A DNA stretch of 64,000 bases from Flavobacteriaceae bacterium (GTDB lineage Bacteria > Bacteroidota > Bacteroidia > Flavobacteriales > Flavobacteriaceae), in contig SIHP01000015.1 in the NCBI GenBank assembly GCA_004762155.1, positions 1 to 64,000 of the forward strand, read 5' to 3'. The position numbers were made by a program, and so were the translations under genes. Shown one piece after another: positions 48,851 through 57,384 of this stretch; the stretch's first letter is position 1, and the number at the start of each line of letters is the position of its first letter. The notes beneath the pieces were generated by a model that was not told where the DNA came from, did no database searches, and saw only the letters and a list, made by a program, of their open reading frames with translations.

Positions 48851-51382
48851 ATGAAATTAAAAATCCACATTTTATTAATTTTCTTAAGCCTCTCATTACA
48901 AGCACAATTAACGATAAAAGGGAAAGTTGTTGATGAATTTAACACACCATTACCTTATGTTAACATTATTGTGCAAGGCTCAGTAAAAGGGACTACTACA
49001 AATGATAATGGTAAGTTTTATTTAAGTATTGAAGACAAAAAAGCCGCTACTATTGAAGTATCTTTTGTCGGTTTTCAATCTCAATTTTTCAATATTTCTT
49101 CAAAAACAAAAAACTTAAACATTGTTTTAAAAGAAGAAGCAAACCTTCTTGAAGAAATTGTTTTAGTAACTAAACCTAAAAAAAGACTTAAGAAAAAAGA
49201 AAACCCAGCTTACCGTATTTTAAAAGAAGTCTGGAAAAGAAAAAGAAAAAATGGTGTTGACTTGGTTGATTACTATCAATACAAAAAACAAACTAGTATT
49301 GAAATAGGCTTAAACAACCTAGACACAACGTACATAAAAAGTATTTTTGAAAAAGACTACAATTCTATCATTGATAATATTAATTTTGACAATGACGGTG
49401 AAAACTATTATATACCAATATATTTAAGAGAACAAGTAAGTAAAGTATACGGTAACAATAAAACAAATCAAGTAAAAGAGGATATTGAAGCTGAAAAAGA
49501 AGAAGGCCTAAACGCTAATGGTTTTATTTTTAATCGAATTTCAAACACTTTTAGAAATATTGATGTTTTCAAGAACAACGTAAATCTATTACAAAAATCT
49601 TTTGTTAGTCCACTTTCTTCAAATGGGTTTGCAACTTACGACTATGTTTTACATGATAGTATTGTAAAAAATAATACCACATTATATAATATATACTTCT
49701 TTCCTATTAGAGATGAAGACTTAGCTTTTAAAGGAAACATTTGGATTGCAGACAAATCATTTTCTATAAAAAAGTTAAAGATGAAAGTAACTGAGGGAGC
49801 TAACCTTAATTTCGTTCGAGGTTTATCTTTTGATAAAGAATTTGAAGTAAGAAACGATAGTATTTATCTTCCTACTAAAAATGTTTATGAAGGAGATTTT
49901 ACTTTTGTTGATAAAAACGAAAAAAACAAAGGGTTAAACATTAAAAAAACAAACGTTTTTGATGACTACATTATAAACAAACCTTTATCTGATAGCTTTT
50001 ATGATAAAAAAATAGAAAAAACAAGACCTGATCAATACGCTAGAGAAGATTCTTATTGGAAAGAAAAAGAAGATGGGGAGAAAAAAGCAACGTATCAACT
50101 TATTAATAAAGTTAAAAGTAAACGAAAAATAAAAAACTTAACAGGTGTTCTTAACACAGTTTCTAGTGGATATCTTCAATTACCTGTTAATGTTCAACTG
50201 GGACCACTTTGGACTACTTTTGCTCAAAATGAGGTAGAAGGGTTTAGAATGCGATTAGGCTATAGAACTTTTAAAACAAAAGATGATCGTTTTAGACTTA
50301 CAGGTCATTTTGCATATGGTTTTGGTGATAAAAAATTTAAGCTAGGAGCAGAAGCAAGTTATCTATTATCCTATAAACCTAGAATAACAACAAACCTAGC
50401 ATACCAAAACGACATAGAACAACTAGGGAGTACCTTATTAAACACTACTCAATTGCTTGGCAACTCTTTTGGTTCTACAGCTCTATTTTCTCGTGGGAAT
50501 AACTTCTTTTTATCTGACACTGAAAAAATTGCCGTTAATTTCGATTACGCTATTAACAATAATTTTCATTTTGGTGTTAATCTAATTCATTCAAAAATTA
50601 AATCTGCTAGTCCTGAAAACTTTTCTGTAAGTTATCTAGACGAAGAAGGAAACCGTCAAGAATCTGTTGTAGATGCTGCTACTGATATCTACTTTACATA
50701 TACACCTGGAAGATTAGTTTATGGATTAGGTGTGCAACAAAAGTTTGGTAAAAATATTTTCCCTTCATTAGTCATCAATTATCATCATGGATATAAAGGT
50801 TTTTTAAAAGGAACTCATGATTATAAAAAAATCCAATTTAAATATAACCATCCTATTTTATTAGGTAAATTTGGATTATTAGACGCAACTCTTGAGGCGG
50901 GAAAAACATTTGGAACCGTTCCAATTTCGTTATTAAGCCCAATACCAGGTAACCAATCGTTATCATTAGTTGCAAACACTTTTACACTATTAAATTATTA
51001 TGACTTCATAACGGACACATACGTTACAACACATTTTGAACATCATTTTAATGGTTTTTTCCTTAACAGAATCCCTTTAGTTAAAAAATTAAAACTTAGA
51101 AGTTTAATTACATTTAGAGCTGCTTATGGATCTATTTCTAATCAAAATAGAGCTATTAACGATGACATAATGAATGCTAGTAATACTAAAAACAATAATT
51201 ACAATACTCCTGACAGGATTTATTACGAGTACAGTATTGGTTTAGAAAATATCGGGTATGGTAATTTACGTTTCTTTCGTGTAGACGCTATATGGAGAAG
51301 TAACTACAAAGCTCCTAAAGGAAGTATTGCAGAAAGAACACCCAAATTTGCCATAAGAATTGGAGTTAAACCAGGCTTGTAA
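48851..51382 (+). CDS. DUF5686 / carboxypeptidase-regulatory-like outer-membrane protein
   Basis: 843-aa exported protein. A signal peptide (about 1-18, ending LQAQ) precedes a carboxypeptidase-D regulatory-like beta-sandwich (about 19-105; IKGKVVDEFNTPLPYVNI and TTTNDNGKFYLSIEDK), followed by a long DUF5686 region ending in beta-strands typical of an outer-membrane barrel (KFAIRIGVKPGL at the C-terminus). Such proteins are abundant in Bacteroidota and resemble TonB-receptor-associated modules, but no plug domain is present. Function unknown. Confidence 0.88.
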   Translation: MKLKIHILLIFLSLSLQAQLTIKGKVVDEFNTPLPYVNIIVQGSVKGTTTNDNGKFYLSIEDKKAATIEVSFVGFQSQFFNISSKTKNLNIVLKEEANLLEEIVLVTKPKKRLKKKENPAYRILKEVWKRKRKNGVDLVDYYQYKKQTSIEIGLNNLDTTYIKSIFEKDYNSIIDNINFDNDGENYYIPIYLREQVSKVYGNNKTNQVKEDIEAEKEEGLNANGFIFNRISNTFRNIDVFKNNVNLLQKSFVSPLSSNGFATYDYVLHDSIVKNNTTLYNIYFFPIRDEDLAFKGNIWIADKSFSIKKLKMKVTEGANLNFVRGLSFDKEFEVRNDSIYLPTKNVYEGDFTFVDKNEKNKGLNIKKTNVFDDYIINKPLSDSFYDKKIEKTRPDQYAREDSYWKEKEDGEKKATYQLINKVKSKRKIKNLTGVLNTVSSGYLQLPVNVQLGPLWTTFAQNEVEGFRMRLGYRTFKTKDDRFRLTGHFAYGFGDKKFKLGAEASYLLSYKPRITTNLAYQNDIEQLGSTLLNTTQLLGNSFGSTALFSRGNNFFLSDTEKIAVNFDYAINNNFHFGVNLIHSKIKSASPENFSVSYLDEEGNRQESVVDAATDIYFTYTPGRLVYGLGVQQKFGKNIFPSLVINYHHGYKGFLKGTHDYKKIQFKYNHPILLGKFGLLDATLEAGKTFGTVPISLLSPIPGNQSLSLVANTFTLLNYYDFITDTYVTTHFEHHFNGFFLNRIPLVKKLKLRSLITFRAAYGSISNQNRAINDDIMNASNTKNNNYNTPDRIYYEYSIGLENIGYGNLRFFRVDAIWRSNYKAPKGSIAERTPKFAIRIGVKPGL

Positions 51383-51478
51383 ATTATTAATATAAAAAAT
51401 AATACAAGTTATTTACTTTAAAATATAAAATATCTGTATTTTTACGCTCGGATTTTTCAGGAACAAATAAAAAAAGTA

Positions 51479-52003
51479 ATGGCAGAAAAACAAAAAACAG
51501 TAGACGTTTTAATAGAAATTCCTAAAGGAAGTAGAAATAAATATGAGTATGATTTCGATTTTGGTAAAATCCGTTTTGATAGAATGTTATTCTCATCAAT
51601 GATGTACCCTGGTGATTACGGTTTTATACCTGAAACTTTAGCGCTTGATGGAGATCCTTTAGATGTTTTAGTAATGGGAGCTGAACCAACATTTCCAATG
51701 TGTATTATGGAGGTAAAACCAATTGGTGTTTTCCATATGGCAGATGAAAAAGGACCAGATGAGAAAATTGTTTGTGTACCTGTATCAGATCCTATTTGGA
51801 ATAAACACAATGATTTATCTGATTTAAACCCACATCTTCAAAAAGAAATTACACACTTTTTTAAAGTATATAAAGATCTTGAAAAGAAAAAAGTAGATAT
51901 TGGTAAATGGGGAGATGCTAAAGAAGCATGTTCTATTTTAAAAAAATCTATTGAACGTTACCAAAGTAGCGAACACAAAAAAAGAGGAGATTTTAGAATA
52001 TAA
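51479..52003 (+). CDS. ppa: Inorganic pyrophosphatase, soluble family I
   Basis: 174-aa cytosolic enzyme that hydrolyses pyrophosphate. IEIPKGSRNKYEYDFD, the metal-binding signature DGDPLDVLVMG and the KDLEKKKVDIGKWGDAKEA end fit the family I fold. It is separated from the membrane pyrophosphatase gene by one hairpin, so the cell has both a heat-releasing and an ion-pumping enzyme for the same substrate side by side. Confidence 0.96.
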   Translation: MAEKQKTVDVLIEIPKGSRNKYEYDFDFGKIRFDRMLFSSMMYPGDYGFIPETLALDGDPLDVLVMGAEPTFPMCIMEVKPIGVFHMADEKGPDEKIVCVPVSDPIWNKHNDLSDLNPHLQKEITHFFKVYKDLEKKKVDIGKWGDAKEACSILKKSIERYQSSEHKKRGDFRI

Positions 52004-52021
52004 TTTTAAAATTAAAAAATA

Positions 52022-52056
52022 CAAAAGCCACTTAACACATGTTGAGTGGCTTTTTT
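52022..52056 (+). terminator. Hairpin terminator between ppa and hppA
   Basis: AAAAGCCACTTAACA pairs with TGTTGAGTGGCTTTT with one G-T type mismatch, followed by T residues. Confidence 0.85.
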
Positions 52057-52116
52057 CTTTAGTTTTTATTTTGTTATATTATGGTATTCAAATATTTAAC
52101 CAAATAACAAACTCAA

Positions 52117-54372
52117 ATGAAAGAAAACATTATGTACCTGCCAATTCTTTTGGCAGTCTTAGGATTGATTTTTATGTTTACAAAAATGGCCTGGGTAAAA
52201 AAGCAATCTCCAGGCGATGAAAAAATGCAATCCATATCAAAAAACATTAAAGAAGGTGCACTTGCTTTTTTAGCTGCCGAATATAAATTACTATTAATCT
52301 TTGTAGCAATCGCATCTATTGCTCTTTTTATTGTTTCTCAACTAGTGAGTACAACTAGCTGGATGATTGTTCCAGCATTTATAATTGGTGCAATTTTTTC
52401 TGCATTAGCAGGTAATATTGGAATGCGCATTGCAACTGACGCTAACGCAAGAACAGCAGAAGCCGCAAAAACAAGTTTACCAAACGCTTTAAAAGTATCT
52501 TTCAATGGAGGAACAGTGATGGGATTGGGAGTTGCAGGATTAGCTGTCTTAGGACTTAGCTTGTTTTTCTTGTTTTTTTCTAGTCAATTTATGACCAATA
52601 CTGGTTCTTTCTATAAAAACATGACTATTGTTTTAGAAACATTAGCAGGTTTCTCCTTAGGTGCAGAATCTATAGCTCTATTTGCTCGAGTTGGTGGAGG
52701 TATTTACACAAAAGCAGCAGATGTTGGTGCTGATTTAGTTGGTAAAGTAGAAGCTGGAATCCCTGAAGATGACCCTAGAAACCCCGCAACTATTGCAGAT
52801 AATGTTGGTGATAACGTAGGTGATGTAGCTGGTATGGGAGCTGATTTATTTGGTTCTTATGTAGCAACTGTTTTAGCTGCAATGGTTTTAGGAAACTACA
52901 TCATTAAAGACATGTCTATAACGGTGCTATATACAGATGCTTTTAACAATATGGGACCAATACTTTTACCTCTTGTTTTAGCGGGTATTGGAATTATTGC
53001 ATCTATAATAGGAACTTTATTTGTAAAAATAAAAGACAATAACGCAACAGAATCCAAAATACAGAAAGCATTAGATATTGGTAATTGGACTGCTATAATT
53101 ATAACATTAATCACTAGTTATTTTTTAATCCAATGGATGCTTCCTGAAACAATTCAGATGAGTTTCTTTGGAGAAGGTATTAAAAACATTGCTTCTATAA
53201 ATGTTTTTTACGCTTGTTTTATTGGTTTAACTGTTGGCGCTTTAATATCCATAGTAACTGCTTACTATACAAGTTTAGGAAAAAAACCAGTTATGGAAAT
53301 TGTACACAATAGTAGTACTGGTGCAGCTACAAATATAATTGCTGGATTAGCTGTTGGTATGAAATCAACTTTTTTATCTGTTATTTTATTCGCAGCTGCA
53401 ATTTATGGTTCTTACTTTTTTGCTGGTTTTTACGGTGTTGCTATGGCAGCTTCAGCAATGATGGCTACAACAGCAATGCAATTGGCTATTGATGCTTTTG
53501 GTCCAATTGCGGACAATGCTGGTGGAGTTGCTGAAATGTGCGAATTAGACGATCATGTTCGTAAACGTACCGATATTTTAGACTCAGTTGGTAACACAAC
53601 CGCTGCAGTTGGTAAAGGATTTGCAATTGCCTCAGCTGCTTTAACAGCACTTGCATTATTTGCTGCATATGTAAATTTTACTGGTATTAATGGTATTAAT
53701 ATTTTTAAAGCTGATGTTTTAGCAATGTTATTTGTTGGAGGAATGATTCCTGTTATTTTTTCTGCTTTAGCAATGCAATCTGTAGGAAAAGCTGCCATGG
53801 AAATGGTACATGAAGTCCGTCGTCAGTTTAAAGAGATTCCAGGTATTATGGAAGGTACAGGAACTCCTGAATATGCTAAATGTGTTGATATTTCTACAAA
53901 AGCAGCTCTTAGAGAAATGATTTTACCCGGTTTAATAACTATTATAACTCCTATTTTGGTTGGAGTTGTTTTTGGTGCAGAACCTTTAGGTGGTTATATG
54001 GCTGGAGTTTGTGTTTCTGGTGTTATGTGGGCTATCTTTCAAAATAATGCAGGTGGTGCATGGGATAATGCTAAAAAATCTTTTGAAGCTGGTGTAGAAA
54101 TTGATGGCGAAATGGTTTATAAAGGTTCTGACGCATACAAAGCTGCCGTAACTGGAGATACAGTTGGTGATCCTTTTAAAGATACTTCAGGACCTTCAAT
54201 GAACATTCTAATTAAACTAACTTGTTTAGTTGGTTTGGTTATCGCTCCTTTATTAGCAACTACCAAACACATGGAGAAACACAGTTCTAAAGACAAAGTG
54301 ATCCAATCAGAAATAACTTTTATAGATAACAAAACACAAAAAGACTCATCTACATATAAAGTATTAAACTAA
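52117..54372 (+). CDS. hppA: Membrane-bound ion-pumping pyrophosphatase
   Basis: 751-aa integral membrane enzyme, about 16 helices, that couples pyrophosphate hydrolysis to H+ or Na+ export. The pyrophosphate site is DVGADLVGKVEAGIPEDDPR followed by NPATIADNVGDNVGDVAGMG; the second half has ADNAGGVAEMCEL and NAGGAWDNAKK. In GNTTAAVG (492-499) the positions that distinguish the classes are Ala and Gly, which fits the K+-dependent type, common for Na+ pumps. Whether it moves Na+ or H+ cannot be settled by eye. Two starts are possible: ATG 52117 or the second ATG five codons later. A terminator follows directly. Confidence 0.96.
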   Translation: MKENIMYLPILLAVLGLIFMFTKMAWVKKQSPGDEKMQSISKNIKEGALAFLAAEYKLLLIFVAIASIALFIVSQLVSTTSWMIVPAFIIGAIFSALAGNIGMRIATDANARTAEAAKTSLPNALKVSFNGGTVMGLGVAGLAVLGLSLFFLFFSSQFMTNTGSFYKNMTIVLETLAGFSLGAESIALFARVGGGIYTKAADVGADLVGKVEAGIPEDDPRNPATIADNVGDNVGDVAGMGADLFGSYVATVLAAMVLGNYIIKDMSITVLYTDAFNNMGPILLPLVLAGIGIIASIIGTLFVKIKDNNATESKIQKALDIGNWTAIIITLITSYFLIQWMLPETIQMSFFGEGIKNIASINVFYACFIGLTVGALISIVTAYYTSLGKKPVMEIVHNSSTGAATNIIAGLAVGMKSTFLSVILFAAAIYGSYFFAGFYGVAMAASAMMATTAMQLAIDAFGPIADNAGGVAEMCELDDHVRKRTDILDSVGNTTAAVGKGFAIASAALTALALFAAYVNFTGINGINIFKADVLAMLFVGGMIPVIFSALAMQSVGKAAMEMVHEVRRQFKEIPGIMEGTGTPEYAKCVDISTKAALREMILPGLITIITPILVGVVFGAEPLGGYMAGVCVSGVMWAIFQNNAGGAWDNAKKSFEAGVEIDGEMVYKGSDAYKAAVTGDTVGDPFKDTSGPSMNILIKLTCLVGLVIAPLLATTKHMEKHSSKDKVIQSEITFIDNKTQKDSSTYKVLN

Positions 54373-54376
54373 TACA

Positions 54377-54415
54377 AATCAAAACTCAATAGAAAAATTT
54401 CTATTGAGTTTTGAT
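54377..54415. terminator. Bidirectional terminator between hppA and the DUF2891 gene
   Basis: AATCAAAACTCAATAGAAA pairs with TTTCTATTGAGTTTTGATT, almost without a loop. It ends at the stop codon of the converging gene. Confidence 0.9.
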
Positions 54416-55512
54416 TATTTTTCTACAGAATTTAATGCATAAATAGCAAAACTCCCTAACCAATGACCTCCTTCATAACTATCACCAACAATACTTGGCA
54501 ACGAATAATTAATATGTTTATTTGCAATATTTTTAAGATGATTATACGCTGGTAAATCTTTTATTATTTTATTCAAAGCCCAAGCTCTAGAAAAATTAAC
54601 TCCATCTAAATGAACTAATTTCCCATCTTTTCTATCAGAAACCTTACCTACTTCAAATTTAAATTGCTCATCTTTCAATTGAGGTAAAAATTCCCCAAAC
54701 CAAACTTTAAACTCTTCTTTTGGCAAAATTCTTTTCATTATAGCAGCTTCTTGTAAACAAGGTGATAAAAAATCATAACCACTAGGCTCCCATGAAATAG
54801 GACAATCAATATCTTTTAAATAAAAGTCTTTTGCTCTTTTGGTAATTAACTCTTTTAACTCAATATTATTTAAGGTATTTGCATAATCCCAAGCAAACGT
54901 TAAACCAAACGCAGTATTTGTATGTTCCCCTACTCTAATAGGATATTTTAATTTTGGCAGAAACTCAATATATTTTTCAACAATTAAATTAGTTAAAGGC
55001 TGTAAATTGTTTTGTAATTCTCTTGCAACTTCATCATCCCACGTGTGCAACTCTTCCACTAATTTTAATAACCAAGCCCATCCATAAGTACGTTCGTAAG
55101 ACTTATTATATTTCTCATAAAAATAAGCAACTTCCGTTTTAATATTCTCTTTTGAAATATTAGTTAATAATTGCTGCTTTATACTTGATGCATTTTCTAA
55201 ATCAGGAAATTGTTTCAACAATGATACTAAACTCCAATGACCATGGACAGATGAATGCCAATCAAAACAACCATAAAAAGCAGGATGTAGTTCTTTTGGG
55301 CTTTTTAAATCTTCATCACTTCCAATAACTTGATTTAATTTATTTGGATACTCAACATTAATACAACCAACAGGCAAAGTAGCTAGTTTATTTGCTTGTT
55401 TTAAGTTTAATTCTTGTACAGGAACAGTTGTTATCGCTTTTTCATCTTTCTTTTCTGATGATTTACAGGCTATCAAAAAAACGATTAACAATAAGGTATA
55501 AAGTTTATGCAT
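54415..55512 (-). CDS. DUF2891 lipoprotein
   Basis: 365-aa predicted lipoprotein; the signal sequence ends in a lipobox (FLIAC, C16). The remainder is the DUF2891 domain, a helical toroid-like fold with HPAFYGCFDWHSSVHGHW near residue 75 and RTYGWAWLLKL and NTAFGLTFAWDYA farther on. The aromatic and His-rich loops suggest a sugar- or peptide-processing enzyme, but no activity is established. It is divergent from the RiPP precursor gene, 248 bp away. Confidence 0.88.
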   Translation of the reverse strand: MHKLYTLLLIVFLIACKSSEKKDEKAITTVPVQELNLKQANKLATLPVGCINVEYPNKLNQVIGSDEDLKSPKELHPAFYGCFDWHSSVHGHWSLVSLLKQFPDLENASSIKQQLLTNISKENIKTEVAYFYEKYNKSYERTYGWAWLLKLVEELHTWDDEVARELQNNLQPLTNLIVEKYIEFLPKLKYPIRVGEHTNTAFGLTFAWDYANTLNNIELKELITKRAKDFYLKDIDCPISWEPSGYDFLSPCLQEAAIMKRILPKEEFKVWFGEFLPQLKDEQFKFEVGKVSDRKDGKLVHLDGVNFSRAWALNKIIKDLPAYNHLKNIANKHINYSLPSIVGDSYEGGHWLGSFAIYALNSVEK

Positions 55513-55635
55513 TCTAGTAGTTTTTGTATTGATAAATTTAATAAAAGAAATGGTTGATTCCCTTTAAAAGTAATATTTAAAAATAAAAATTATTTTTTGG
55601 GTAATGAAAAACAACTATATATACTTATTAATGAT

Positions 55636-55657
55636 TCTCTTTTTTTTAAAAAAGAGA
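55636..55657. other. T/A-rich palindrome upstream of the RiPP precursor
   Basis: TCTCTTTTTT and AAAAAAGAGA form perfect 10-bp arms around TT. No gene ends here. It lies 103 nt upstream of the precursor ATG and could be a regulator site or a terminator of a leader transcript. Confidence 0.35.
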
Positions 55658-55760
55658 CTTTTAAGAAGTGTTTTCTAATATAGAATACTACTTGACAACA
55701 ACATTAATGAGGAAGCTGAAAATCATAAAGAGTAAGCATTATAATTAATTTATTTATATC

Positions 55761-55991
55761 ATGAAAAAAGATTTTTTCTTATCAAAAGGGCTAGAGAAGT
55801 TTTCTTCTCAAGAATTAAAAAACATGCAAGACATTACTGGTGGAATTATTGGAGTGCCAGTAGATGATATTATTTATTACCCTACAGGTGGTGGCGGTAG
55901 AGTTTGTCCAGTAGGAATGGTTTGGTCAAATGCACAAGGGAAATGTGTAGATGCTGTTGCAGAAGCAGAAGAACAGGTTTACAGATCTTAG
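55761..55991 (+). CDS. Predicted RiPP precursor peptide, GG leader
   Basis: 76-aa peptide. Residues 1-28 form a leader that ends in a double glycine (FSSQELKNMQDITGG, G27-G28), the cleavage motif of C39-type peptidase/ABC exporters. The core (29-76) has a Gly-rich stretch (TGGGG, 42-46), two cysteines (C49, C62) bracketing W55-S56-N57, and further aromatic sites Y39, Y40 and Y74. Ring-forming radical SAM/SPASM enzymes of the three-residue-cyclophane type act on aromatic-x-polar triplets such as W-x-N, so W55-N57 is the best modification candidate. The radical SAM gene 79 nt downstream is its likely maturase. No similar peptide is known to me; assignment is from motif and context. Confidence 0.8.
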   Translation: MKKDFFLSKGLEKFSSQELKNMQDITGGIIGVPVDDIIYYPTGGGGRVCPVGMVWSNAQGKCVDAVAEAEEQVYRS

Positions 55992-56007
55992 TACTTAATA
56001 AAAAACC

Positions 56008-56039
56008 AACAAGAGCTATTAAAAATAGCTCTTGTTTTT
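56008..56039 (+). terminator. Hairpin between precursor and maturase
   Basis: AACAAGAGCTATT (56008-56020) pairs with AATAGCTCTTGTT (56024-56036) over AAA, then T residues. Located 17 nt after the precursor stop, it would let most transcripts end there and only a fraction reach the maturase gene. Confidence 0.8.
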
Positions 56040-56070
56040 ACCAAACTCTCATTAACTTAAATCATTACTA

Positions 56071-57297
56071 ATGAAATTTGATGCACTTATTTTAAAAATA
56101 GCCAGTAGATGTAACTTAAACTGCTCTTATTGTTTTATGTACAATTTAGGGGACAACACCTATAAGAATCAACCAAAATTTATGGATGTAAACATGATTG
56201 ATTCAATTTTAGAAAAAACGGCATCTTATATCATTGCAAACAATCAAAAAAGATTTTCCTTTATTTTTCATGGTGGAGAACCATTATTAATGGATAAAGA
56301 ATTCTTCAGAATATTTGTTACAAAAGCAAATAAAATAAAAGAACAACTACAAGACGTTTCATTTTACTACTTAACACAAACTAACGGAGTGCTTATTGAT
56401 GAAGCTTGGTGTGAATTATTTAATGAACTTAAAATTTATCCAAGTGTAAGTGTTGATGGAACAAAAATGGCGCATGATATGTATCGATTAGATCATAAAG
56501 GAAATGGTAGTTATGATAAGGTCTTTAAAGGTGTTGCTACCTTAAAAGAAAAAACTGGTATTGCAGATATTGTTTGTGTCATTAATGTAAACGAAGATCC
56601 GTTAGCTACATATGCAAGCTTTAAAGAAATGGGAGCAGTAGCAGTAAATTATTTAATTCCAGATTATACCCACGATAACTTTCCTTTTGATAGTACAGGT
56701 GAAAAAACACCAATGGCAGATTGGTTAATACAACTTTTTGATATTTGGATCTCTGATACTAGCAAATATAATATCACCATGTTTTCTGGACTTATAAATG
56801 CAATTTTAGGACTAGTAACTTCAAAAAACAATGAGTCCACAGTTTTAGTAATAGAAACAAACGGAGAAATAGAAGCTGTAGATTCTCTTAAAGCATGCGG
56901 GCATGGTTTTACAAAATCAGGTTTAAATATAAAAACAAATGAATTTACAGACATCATAAATTCTCCATTGGGTAAATTATACTTTGAAGATAGCACCACA
57001 AAACTTGCTGCAAAATGTAACATTTGTCCCGTTAAATCTATTTGCAAAGGTGGTCGTTTAGTACATCGATTTAAAAAAGAGAATGGTTTTAACAATCCAT
57101 CTGTATATTGCCATGATTTAATTAAAATAATTGCACATATTCAAAATAAAATGTTTGAATTATTTCCTGATTTATATACTAAAGAAAACATAACAGCTAT
57201 GGATACCAATGAAATAATCACGTATTTAAATGAAACTTATCTTACCACAAAAGATTCTGTATTTAGTGATGATTTAGAGTTTTTTAGCACTCATTAA
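56071..57297 (+). CDS. Radical SAM/SPASM peptide maturase, GrrM/FxsB-like
   Basis: 408-aa enzyme. The [4Fe-4S]-SAM cluster motif C14-x3-C18-x2-C21 (RCNLNCSYCFMYN) and FHGGEP (66-71) define the radical SAM domain. The C-terminal SPASM region has C276, then C316-x2-C319-x5-C325 followed by KGGRLVHRF, and SVYC (C347), which provides ligands for auxiliary clusters; the CxxCxxxxxC-GG-x-HR and FNNPSVYC patterns are those of GrrM/OscB/FxsB cyclophane-forming maturases. No separate RRE-domain gene is adjacent. It probably crosslinks residues of the 55761-55991 peptide. Anaerobic sulfatase maturases are the nearest alternative, but no sulfatase is near. Confidence 0.88.
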   Translation: MKFDALILKIASRCNLNCSYCFMYNLGDNTYKNQPKFMDVNMIDSILEKTASYIIANNQKRFSFIFHGGEPLLMDKEFFRIFVTKANKIKEQLQDVSFYYLTQTNGVLIDEAWCELFNELKIYPSVSVDGTKMAHDMYRLDHKGNGSYDKVFKGVATLKEKTGIADIVCVINVNEDPLATYASFKEMGAVAVNYLIPDYTHDNFPFDSTGEKTPMADWLIQLFDIWISDTSKYNITMFSGLINAILGLVTSKNNESTVLVIETNGEIEAVDSLKACGHGFTKSGLNIKTNEFTDIINSPLGKLYFEDSTTKLAAKCNICPVKSICKGGRLVHRFKKENGFNNPSVYCHDLIKIIAHIQNKMFELFPDLYTKENITAMDTNEIITYLNETYLTTKDSVFSDDLEFFSTH

Positions 57298-57372
57298 ATT
57301 GTGTTATTAAAAGAAGGAAATATATTCTAGGAACTACTGACGTAAATTGATTAAAATCATTTTTGATTTTAT

Positions 57373-57380
57373 TACTTTTG
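57373..57380 (+). promoter_or_regulatory. -7 box of pabB, adjacent to the start codon
   Basis: TACTTTTG is a match to TAnnTTTG and ends 4 nt before the ATG at 57385, so the mRNA would begin at or within a base or two of the start codon. A TTG at 57347-57349 is 23 nt upstream of the box. Confidence 0.55.
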
Positions 57381-57384
57381 CTCA

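Noticed and set aside
51951..52220. 89-codon frame spanning the ppa-hppA junction
   Set aside because: It overlaps both genes out of frame and crosses the terminator hairpin.
55604..55678. 24-codon hydrophobic ORF upstream of the RiPP precursor
   Set aside because: It is built on a T/A palindrome and has no leader motif; possible but unsupported.
56071..57297. Anaerobic sulfatase maturase
   Set aside because: The SPASM pattern is closer to GrrM/FxsB, no sulfatase is nearby, and a leader peptide gene directly precedes it.
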